DNA of 6,719 bases from a bacterium (GTDB lineage: Bacteria; BMS3Abin14). The DNA lies in contig CP070682.1 in assembly GCA_020352595.1 (NCBI GenBank), forward strand, positions 1,309,507 to 1,316,225, in the 5' to 3' direction. Below, one piece after another: positions 1 through 5,038 of the stretch. The position numbers were made by a program, and so were the translations under genes. The first letter of the stretch is position 1. Each line of letters begins with the position of its first letter. The notes under the pieces are model-generated. The model did not search any database and was not told the DNA's origin. It saw only the letters and a list, made by a program, of their open reading frames with translations.

Positions 1-90
1 ATCGCCCTTTCGGCCAGCGTGGGGGCGGCCCTCTACCCCATGGCACGGGTGGTCAGGACCTACCCCAGGCTCCAGATCAGGGAGGAGTAG
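1..90 (+). CDS. C-terminal end of an ABC transporter permease (FtsX-like), partial
   Basis: The first 90 bases read open from base 1 to a TAG stop at 88-90, giving 29 residues. They start with a small-residue hydrophobic stretch (ALSASVGAALYPM) and end in a basic and then acidic tail (RVVRTYPRLQIREE). A final membrane helix followed by a short cytoplasmic tail of the form YPxxRxxRxxPxxxxREE is how FtsX/LolC/MacB-type permeases usually end. The gene 5 bases downstream encodes an AttH/CrtC-family secreted protein, and this family is often encoded beside such ABC permeases (the attEFGH arrangement). The reading frame is certain. The family call is an inference from a short tail plus the neighbour. 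The stop codon overlaps the ribosome site of the next gene, which suggests coupled translation. Confidence 0.5.
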   Translation: MALSASVGAALYPMARVVRTYPRLQIREE

Positions 91-95
91 GAACC

Positions 96-1223
96 GTGAA
101 GAGGGGTCCCTCCATCGCCGCCTGCCTGGCCGTCGCCCTGGCTCTGGCCGTCCTCGTCTCCACGCCTGTCCTGGCCCAGGGTGACCCGGAAAGCTGGAGA
201 CAGGCCGCGGGCCGCCGGGACTGGTCCTTTCCCGCCGACCACGGTTCCCACCCGGAGTTCCAGACCGAGTGGTGGTACTACACGGGCAACCTGACCACGG
301 AGGAAGGCCGGGACCTGGGGTACCAGCTCACCTTCTTCCGCACGGGGCTCACCCGGAGCGCCGCCCTCCCAGGCAGCCGCTGGTCGGTGCGTGACCTGTA
401 CCTGGCCCACTTCGCCCTGACCGACGATGCCACGGGCCGGTTCCACTGGAAGGAGAGGGCCTCGAGGGAGGGCCCGGACCTGGCGGGGGCTGCCCGGGGG
501 GGCCTTTCCGTGTGGCTCTGGGACTGGAAGGCCGCGGCCGTGGACGGCGGTTTCCTGCTGCAGGCCCGGGACGACGGGATGGCACTGGATCTCACCCTCA
601 CGCCCCTCAAGCCGCCTGCGCTCCACGGCGACGGGGGCCTGAGCGCCAAGGGACCCCGGCCGGGACAGGCCTCCTGGTACGCCTCCATGACGGACCTGGC
701 CACTGTTGGCACCGTCACCCTCCCCGGCCAGGGACCCGTGAGGGTCACGGGACGGAGCTGGTTCGACCACGAGTTCGGCTCCAACCAGCTGGACGAAGAG
801 CAGGAGGGCTGGGACTGGTTCGGCCTTCACCTTTCCGACGGGACCGAGCTCATGGTCTACCTGCTCCGCAGGACCGACGGGTCCCTGGAGCCGGCTTCCT
901 CCGGGACCCTCGTGGCCGCCGACGGGTCCTGGGAGCACCTCTCCCTGGACCAGTTCCAGGTGCGACCCACGGGGAGGTGGAAGAGCCCCCAAAGCGGAGG
1001 AACCTACCCCAGCGGCTGGACTATCCGGGTCCCCAAAGCCGGCCTCGCCCTCACCGTCACCCCCCTCGTCCCCGACCAGGAGCTGACCACCGAGGTCACG
1101 GGGGGCATCACCTACTGGGAGGGGGCCGTCCGCCTGGAGGGAAGCTCTGGTGGAAGGGCGGTCACGGGCGCGGGGTACGTGGAGCTGACGGGCTACGCCG
1201 AGGGCATGGGCGGCAAGTTCTAG
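96..1223 (+). CDS. Secreted AttH/CrtC-family lipocalin-like protein
   Basis: This is a 375-residue exported protein of the AttH/carotenoid 1,2-hydratase (CrtC) superfamily, which has two lipocalin-like beta-barrel domains. Residues 1-27 are a Sec signal peptide (KR, then an Ala/Leu/Val core, cleavage after VLA). Family hallmarks follow in order: FPADHGSHPEFQTEWWYYTGN (45-65), GYQLTFFR (75-82), LYLAHFALTD (101-110), SWFDHEFGSNQ (221-231), GWDWFGLHL (238-246), YWEGAV (340-345) and GYVELTGY (360-367). Length is normal for the family. The start is GTG, with GGGAGGAG at 80-87 inside the end of the upstream gene and an 8-base gap. The 5-base gap to a probable ABC permease indicates one operon, as in attEFGH loci. 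The substrate is unknown. Carotenoid hydration is unlikely to be its role, because no carotenoid genes are visible and AttH-type members with ABC neighbours are not characterised as hydratases. Confidence 0.9.
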   Translation: MKRGPSIAACLAVALALAVLVSTPVLAQGDPESWRQAAGRRDWSFPADHGSHPEFQTEWWYYTGNLTTEEGRDLGYQLTFFRTGLTRSAALPGSRWSVRDLYLAHFALTDDATGRFHWKERASREGPDLAGAARGGLSVWLWDWKAAAVDGGFLLQARDDGMALDLTLTPLKPPALHGDGGLSAKGPRPGQASWYASMTDLATVGTVTLPGQGPVRVTGRSWFDHEFGSNQLDEEQEGWDWFGLHLSDGTELMVYLLRRTDGSLEPASSGTLVAADGSWEHLSLDQFQVRPTGRWKSPQSGGTYPSGWTIRVPKAGLALTVTPLVPDQELTTEVTGGITYWEGAVRLEGSSGGRAVTGAGYVELTGYAEGMGGKF

Positions 1224-1240
1224 GCAGAATGGGTTTGTTT

Positions 1241-1349
1241 AAGAGCGAACCTCAGATCTCAGAGGGCAATTCAAATTTCAAGGATGACCTGAAAGGATTT
1301 TCGCCCACGCGCCCATGCACCCTGTCGCCCCTTCACCCTCCTCCCCCTT
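1241..1349 (+). repeat. Intergenic repeat element, copy A
   Basis: This element begins 17 bases after the stop codon of the AttH-like gene. It has three parts, all shared with 4785-4960. The left end is AAGAGCGAACCTCAGATCTC. A middle AT-rich stretch is built on TTCAAATTTCAA. A right block starts with GAAAGGATTTTCGCCCACGC (1291-1310), identical over 20 bases to 4856-4875. From 1302 to 1349 the sequence is a degenerate 8-base periodic, C-rich array (for example CGCCCACG at 1302 and CGCCCATG at 1310). The AT-rich middle stands out against the GC-rich genes. No open frame of note and no transposase is present, so this looks like a dispersed non-coding repeat. Strand is arbitrary. Confidence 0.75.
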
Positions 1350-1377
1350 GACTAAAACCATTACATTGTTGGAACAT
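1348..1377 (+). promoter_or_regulatory. Possible promoter for the lipoprotein/PQQ-like operon
   Basis: TTGACT at 1348-1353 is a good -35 hexamer immediately after the octamer array. The best -10 at a suitable distance (18 bases) is GAACAT at 1372-1377, a poor match to TATAAT. The drop in GC content here, the new repeat-bounded intergenic region and the gene that follows at 1422 support a promoter in this stretch. The exact hexamers are uncertain. Confidence 0.35.
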
Positions 1378-1421
1378 CTCACTCAAACAGCGACAAGGGG
1401 GCTTTCCCAAAGGAGCGTGCC

Positions 1422-2048
1422 ATGAGCCGATGGTTCACACGAAGATCCGCCGGAATATCTTCACTGATCCTGCTCACCGTCATCGCCATCCTCGCCGGGT
1501 GCACCGGGGTCATCCAGCAGGCCTACTACAAAGGCCCCTTAGGCATGAGGACCGAGGGCATGGTCCCGGTCAAGGACGACGCGAAGAAGTTCGATTTCAT
1601 GCTCCCCGCGGGATGGATAGAGGTTCCCGGGGACGAGCCACTGCCCGGGAACCTGGAGCTGCCGCGCCACCACATGTCCGAGTACGGCAAGGCCACTTAT
1701 CGAAAGGGCGACCGCGGTTCCATGTTCCTCTTCTGCCGCATCTACGGGAACACCGATTACCTCATCGAACAGTCCCTGTACGAGATCTCCCCCTCGGCTG
1801 TCGCCGAGGACACCGGGGGGCTCCAGATCAAATCCTCCGGCTGGGACCCGGTCTTTTACGAGTACACATCCTCGGTCGTGGAAAAAGGCGAGAAGAAAGG
1901 GTTCACCTTCCTCTTCGGCCAGAAGTCGCAGGGGACCTTCTCCCTTTTCAACTGCGATTACATCGTCCTGGCCCGCAGCTCCTCCCTCGAGAATACGGAG
2001 GAGATCAAGGACGACTTCATCGCCGTCCTGCGATCCCTCAGGAACTAG
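1422..2048 (+). CDS. Small lipoprotein of unknown function, possibly PsbP/Mog1-like fold
   Basis: This is a 208-residue protein with a clear lipoprotein signal: basic n-region (RWFTRR), hydrophobic core, and lipobox LAGC with the lipidated cysteine at 27. The mature part has the layout 'KKFDFMLPAGW' (55-65), a central beta-rich region and a closing helix-like segment ending in 'FIAVLRSLRN'. An N-terminal F-x-x-x-LPxGW strand and a C-terminal 'F..VL.SL' helix recall the PsbP/Mog1-like alpha/beta fold. That is a fold guess, not a family assignment. Two further cysteines, C105 and C168, could form a disulfide in the periplasm. ATG 1422 is supported by AGGAG at 1411-1415, 6 bases upstream. The next gene starts 9 bases after the stop, so the two are very likely co-transcribed and may act together at the envelope. 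I do not recognise a named function. Confidence 0.85.
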   Translation: MSRWFTRRSAGISSLILLTVIAILAGCTGVIQQAYYKGPLGMRTEGMVPVKDDAKKFDFMLPAGWIEVPGDEPLPGNLELPRHHMSEYGKATYRKGDRGSMFLFCRIYGNTDYLIEQSLYEISPSAVAEDTGGLQIKSSGWDPVFYEYTSSVVEKGEKKGFTFLFGQKSQGTFSLFNCDYIVLARSSSLENTEEIKDDFIAVLRSLRN

Positions 2049-2057
2049 GGGGCTACC

Positions 2058-4061
2058 GTGAAGGAAAAGGTGAAAACCGCTGCCCTGCTCCTGGTGCTCC
2101 TCGCGGCCATGCTGCCCGCAGCTGAGCTCGCCGCCCTTGATCCGGGCGAGATCGACAAGGCCGCCGCCGAGGGTGCGGAAAAGGCGCTGGCCGAGCTGGG
2201 CATCTCAACCGGCGATGGGGGGCCGTCCATCATCGACCGCATGCAGTCCACCGTCCTCGACATGCCCCCGGTCAAGGAGAATGCCGTCCTGTGGCAGACG
2301 AAGATGAAGGACTACGCCATCCAGGACCTGCGGTTCATCGCCCCCAACCGCCTGCTGCTGACCCAGTCCTCCAGCACCCCGCTGCTGGTCGACAGCAGGA
2401 CGGGGCAGGTCCTCTGGACGTACCTGCCCATGGGATGGACCATCACGTACTACGACCTGGTGGCGGCCTTTTCCGACCTGATCCTCATCAGGGAGGACGA
2501 CCAGAGGGACGGCCTGACCACCCTGGCCGCCATGGACGGGGAGACCGGCAAGCAGCGCTGGCACACCCAGTTCGAGAACAAGAAAAGGACCTTCCAGTTC
2601 CTTCCTGTGCCCGAGGCCGGAGTGGTCCTGGTCCTCGACATCGAGAAGAGCAGGGTGACCATGACCGCCCTGGGGCTCATGGACGGCGCAAGGAAGTGGG
2701 AGCAGACCTATAAGATCCAGAAGGGAGGGCATCCCACGCCTCCCGTCATCACCGCCCGGGACGCCTGGAGCTTCTACGGCCACACGGAGCGCCTCGACCC
2801 GGCCTCCGGCAAGACCCTGTGGCAGAGGAAGGACGTCGCCCCCGACAACCTGTCCCCCCTGCCGGTGCTGGCAGGCGGCAGGCTGCACGTCATCGACGAC
2901 AGGAAGACCCTGCACGTCCTGAACCCGGACACGGGGGAGACGGTCCTCACCGCACCCCTGGACGGCAAAACGAGGTACACCAACATCCACCCCGTGGGCG
3001 GGGATCTCTACCTGAGGGGGCAGGACGCCTCCGACGCCTGGTTCCTGGCCAGGCACGACGGGCGGACCGGCCAGGCCGCCTGGACCTACCGGAGCACGCA
3101 GGCCACGGTGAGCAACATCATCCAGGACGGCGACCGCGTGTACGCGGCCACCGCGGCCAAGGTCCTGTGCCTGGACCGGAACACGGGCAGGGAGCTCTTC
3201 TCGGCGTCCGCGACACTGACGGGCCAGTCCTTCCCGGTCAGGCTCCGCAAGTACGGCAGCACCGTCGTCTACATCGGGGAGCTGGTCATCGCGGGCTTCG
3301 ACGCCGCCACGGGCAAGCGCGGTTATTTCGTGGGGATGACCCCTGTATCCCAGGAGGCCCACCTGGACGCCCTGGACAACTGGATGTCGGTGCTCCAGAA
3401 GCGGATCGGCAGGCTGTCGAAGGCCATGTGGTTCGGGGGTGCCGGCGGGGCCGGCGACGCTTTCAGCAGCATGGCCGTCAGTTCCCAGAACCTGTCCAAC
3501 AACTACGCCGGCCAGGCCGCCACCTACCGCCTCAGGGCCTCCAGCCCCTACAACAGTTCGGCGTCCAGCGACGGCTGGAAGGCCGCGGACCTCCAGAACC
3601 GGTCCCGGATGAACAGCTCCTTTTCCAGGACCGAGGCGCAGCTGGGCTTCTTCTTCCAGATGGAGGGGCTCAAGAACGCCATGCTGTCGAAGTCCATCGC
3701 CAGGGACCAGGATGAACTGTCCCGCCTCGACGCCATCCGCAGGAAGATCCTGGGAGCCTACACCGCTTCCGAATCGGACGACTATACCTGGAGGGCCCAC
3801 GTGGAGGGGGACTGGATCGGGCTCAACCTCGTCCACCTGCCCACGGGACGGACGACCTTCACGCCCTTCTCGCCCCTCATCAAGGCCAGGGACGACGCGG
3901 AGTACAACGAGCGGTCCCTCTGGAACCTGGTGGACGTGGAGACGGGCACCGTCTACCACCCCGCCCTCAGGACGGTGGAGGAGCGATACCAGCAGAAGAC
4001 AAAGGAGGGCGTGGTCACCTACGGCATCCGCCTGGTGGCCGAGAAGGTGAAGATGAAATAG
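2058..4061 (+). CDS. Exported PQQ-like beta-propeller repeat protein
   Basis: This 667-residue protein has a Sec signal peptide (about 1-25, cleavage near ELA). A propeller built from PQQ-like repeats (the PQQ_2 / quinoprotein-like type) follows. Repeat turns of the form TGxxxW or a close variant are visible at 115-120, 163-168, 210-214, 250-255, 292-293, 337-342, 376-381 and 418-422. Residues about 432-575 lack these turns and look helical and Ser/Asn/Gln-rich. Propeller-like segments then return (GDWIGLNLVHLPTGRTT near 584-600 and VDVETGTVY, 625-633). Proteins of this class include scaffold propellers such as BamB and true PQQ dehydrogenases. I see no evidence for cofactor binding or catalysis, so a binding or scaffold role is more likely. 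The GTG start at 2058 has only a weak ribosome site (GGGGG 2048-2052). GTG at 2070, giving MKTAALLL, is an alternative. It is encoded directly behind the small lipoprotein. Confidence 0.85.
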   Translation: MKEKVKTAALLLVLLAAMLPAAELAALDPGEIDKAAAEGAEKALAELGISTGDGGPSIIDRMQSTVLDMPPVKENAVLWQTKMKDYAIQDLRFIAPNRLLLTQSSSTPLLVDSRTGQVLWTYLPMGWTITYYDLVAAFSDLILIREDDQRDGLTTLAAMDGETGKQRWHTQFENKKRTFQFLPVPEAGVVLVLDIEKSRVTMTALGLMDGARKWEQTYKIQKGGHPTPPVITARDAWSFYGHTERLDPASGKTLWQRKDVAPDNLSPLPVLAGGRLHVIDDRKTLHVLNPDTGETVLTAPLDGKTRYTNIHPVGGDLYLRGQDASDAWFLARHDGRTGQAAWTYRSTQATVSNIIQDGDRVYAATAAKVLCLDRNTGRELFSASATLTGQSFPVRLRKYGSTVVYIGELVIAGFDAATGKRGYFVGMTPVSQEAHLDALDNWMSVLQKRIGRLSKAMWFGGAGGAGDAFSSMAVSSQNLSNNYAGQAATYRLRASSPYNSSASSDGWKAADLQNRSRMNSSFSRTEAQLGFFFQMEGLKNAMLSKSIARDQDELSRLDAIRRKILGAYTASESDDYTWRAHVEGDWIGLNLVHLPTGRTTFTPFSPLIKARDDAEYNERSLWNLVDVETGTVYHPALRTVEERYQQKTKEGVVTYGIRLVAEKVKMK

Positions 4062-4100
4062 GGGGAGGGGGAGGGCAGGCGGCACACTCTCCCCCTTCCC
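4062..4100 (+). terminator. G-rich stem-loop after the PQQ-like gene, possible terminator
   Basis: Right after the TAG stop, GGGGAGGGGGAG (4062-4073) can pair with CTCCCCCTTCCC (4089-4100). The stem is 12 bp with one G-U wobble and a 15-base loop. The sequence after it is pyrimidine-rich (TCTTCCTCC) but not a clean U-tract, so it may be an imperfect intrinsic terminator or an mRNA 3'-end stabiliser. The G-runs on the coding strand could also form a G-quadruplex. The inverted repeat is directly visible; its function is inferred. Confidence 0.5.
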
Positions 4101-4154
4101 TCTTCCTCCTTCCTCCACTCTCCCACGCACGCACTCACGCACTTACCCTTTATC
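4083..4154. repeat. Degenerate C-rich octamer-like tract
   Basis: This pyrimidine-rich stretch lies between the hairpin and the next promoter. Its clearest part is at 4123-4146, where CCACGCAC, GCACTCAC and GCACTTAC follow one another at 8-base spacing. It resembles the right-hand arrays of the intergenic elements at 1302-1349 and 4867-4960 but lacks their left and AT-rich parts. It could be an eroded copy of the same element, or simply a low-complexity tract. Confidence 0.4.
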
Positions 4155-4171
4155 CCCTTCCCACATATCCC

Positions 4172-4199
4172 TTGCTCCCGGTGGCCGTTTTTCTATACT
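4172..4199 (+). promoter_or_regulatory. Sigma70-type promoter for the small exported protein
   Basis: TTGCTC (-35, 4172-4177) and TATACT (-10, 4194-4199) are separated by 16 bases. Transcription would begin near 4206, leaving a leader of about 30 bases with a strong ribosome site. This is the best promoter match in the window. The upstream hairpin and the 173-base gap also argue that this gene is a separate transcription unit. Confidence 0.7.
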
Positions 4200-4220
4200 T
4201 GACCATACGGGAGGGGACGA

Positions 4221-4227
4221 AGGAGGT
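4221..4227 (+). promoter_or_regulatory. Ribosome binding site that sets the start at 4235
   Basis: AGGAGGT is a near-perfect Shine-Dalgarno sequence 7 bases before ATG 4235. The same frame extends upstream to a TTG at 4172, but that codon lies in the -35 box and would be untranscribed from this promoter. Starting at 4235 also gives a normal signal peptide. Confidence 0.85.
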
Positions 4228-4234
4228 AATCATC

Positions 4235-4777
4235 ATGGAAAAGAGAGTCATCAGTTCCATCCCCTCCATGCTTCTGGCGCTGCTGCTCGTGGCCGCGGCC
4301 CACGGACCGGCCCTGGCCACCGGGTACGACGACGACTCGTCGGGGATCCTCCTCTACTACATCGAGGGGACGGGCGCCTATTTCCTGCCCGATCCGGGCG
4401 GGGACATCTTCTTTCACCTCGGACAGTGGTACAGATCAGAGGACGGCTCGTGGGCGGTGAGCGGTTCGCTGAGCGGACCGTGGAGGGACGCGGCCGGCAG
4501 CGTCCCCCGGGTCCTGGTTGACCTGCCTCCCGACTTCAGGTCCACCCACCGGCTGGGCCTGGTCCCATACGGATATGTGGTGGGCAGGAGCCGGGACGAC
4601 GACTACGGACTCCGGTACTACAGCGGACGGTACTACGAAGATTACGAGGGGAGGGGCTACCGCCGGCAGTGGCACCCCCAGGGCGGGTTCTGGTTCTTCG
4701 TGGCCCCGCACTTCCTTGATGACGACCGGGACGACGACCGGGACGACCGCCGCAGGAGGCGCAGGGGCCGGAGGTGA
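4235..4777 (+). CDS. Small exported protein with aromatic-rich core and Asp/Arg tail
   Basis: This is a 180-residue protein. Residues 1-28 are a Sec signal peptide (EKR, hydrophobic core, cleavage after ALA). The mature core has a pattern of aromatics and glycines: 'GDIFFHLGQWYRSEDGSW' (56-73), 'GPW' (81-83) and 'VPRVLVDLPPDFR' (90-102). This matches a type of short uncharacterised exported protein I associate with deltaproteobacteria, where a WYR...GxW...GPW...VP...LPPxYR pattern recurs. That association is from memory and not checked. Residues 104-160 are rich in Tyr, Arg and Gly. The last 19 residues (162-180) are only Asp, Arg and Gly: an acidic DDDR-type block, then an almost pure Arg block. 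The tail is low-complexity, with GACGACCGG-type units repeated in the DNA. It has its own promoter. Function is unknown; a surface or periplasmic binding role is only a guess. Confidence 0.8.
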   Translation: MEKRVISSIPSMLLALLLVAAAHGPALATGYDDDSSGILLYYIEGTGAYFLPDPGGDIFFHLGQWYRSEDGSWAVSGSLSGPWRDAAGSVPRVLVDLPPDFRSTHRLGLVPYGYVVGRSRDDDYGLRYYSGRYYEDYEGRGYRRQWHPQGGFWFFVAPHFLDDDRDDDRDDRRRRRRGRR

Positions 4778-4784
4778 CACCGGG

Positions 4785-4960
4785 AAGAGCGAATCTCAGG
4801 TCTCACACGCCAACTTCAAATTCCAGAGTTCAATTTCAAATTTCAAAGAGGAACTGAAAGGATTTTCGCCCACGCACCCATGCGCCCCTGCACCCATGCC
4901 CCCTTCGCCTCGTCGCCACGTCGTACCCTCATCCATCCACCCTCTCACGCACTCTCACAG
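4785..4960 (+). repeat. Intergenic repeat element, copy B
   Basis: This element starts 8 bases after the stop codon of the small exported protein and has the same three parts as copy A. The left end is AAGAGCGAATCTCAGGTCTC (4785-4804), two substitutions from copy A. The AT-rich middle is longer here, with TTCAAATT-type words repeated. The right block shares the identical 20-mer at 4856-4875. The 8-base periodic array runs from 4867 to 4960, twice as long as in copy A; CACCCATG occurs exactly at 4875 and again at 4891. Array length and middle length both differ between copies, while the junction 20-mer is unchanged. Confidence 0.75.
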
Positions 4961-4982
4961 TACTTCCCCCTGCACGCCGTGT

Positions 4983-4988
4983 TATAGT
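4983..4988 (+). promoter_or_regulatory. Probable -10 box for the eight-repeat lipoprotein gene
   Basis: TATAGT at 4983-4988 is a good -10 hexamer 51 bases before ATG 5039. No convincing -35 lies 16-18 bases upstream (GTACTT at 4960-4965 is the nearest), so an activator may be needed or the promoter may be weak. It sits just after the octamer array of copy B. Confidence 0.45.
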
Positions 4989-5026
4989 GATCGGGTCAGG
5001 CTGAGATGTCGCCTGGTTTTAGCGTC

Positions 5027-5031
5027 GGAGG
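5027..5031 (+). promoter_or_regulatory. Ribosome binding site that sets the start at 5039
   Basis: GGAGG lies 7 bases before ATG 5039. The in-frame ATG at 5006 has no ribosome site and would place 11 extra residues, including glycines, ahead of the basic n-region MAKR. The 5039 start gives a compact export signal. Confidence 0.8.
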
Positions 5032-5038
5032 AGGGATC

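Noticed and set aside
96..1223. True carotenoid 1,2-hydratase (crtC)
   Set aside because: The superfamily match is shared by AttH-type proteins. With no carotenoid genes and a probable ABC permease upstream, the AttH-type assignment is safer.
1241..1349. Insertion sequence or MITE with terminal inverted repeats
   Set aside because: I found no inverted terminal repeats or target duplication flanking either copy, and no transposase fragment.
512..1351. 279-codon open frame overlapping the AttH-like gene in another frame
   Set aside because: It is Arg/Pro/Gly-rich, typical of an out-of-frame reading, and runs over the AttH stop into the repeat element. The AttH frame carries the conserved motifs.
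2058..4061. PQQ-dependent dehydrogenase or BamB
   Set aside because: No dehydrogenase active-site or vicinal-cysteine motif is visible. There is no lipobox as in BamB, and the length and C-terminal insertion differ.
2205..4142. 645-codon open frame on the minus strand opposite the PQQ-like gene
   Set aside because: It is antisense to a gene with clear PQQ-like repeats. Long antisense frames arise in DNA with strong G/C bias at third codon positions; its product is a Gly/Val/Pro/Arg-rich composition with no signal or domain.
4172..4234. Longer start (TTG 4172) for the small exported protein
   Set aside because: The codon lies in the -35 box and has no ribosome site. ATG 4235 has AGGAGGT at the right distance and a normal signal peptide.
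5006..5038. Longer start (ATG 5006) for the eight-repeat lipoprotein
   Set aside because: It has no ribosome site, whereas ATG 5039 has GGAGG 7 bases upstream and yields a standard n-region.
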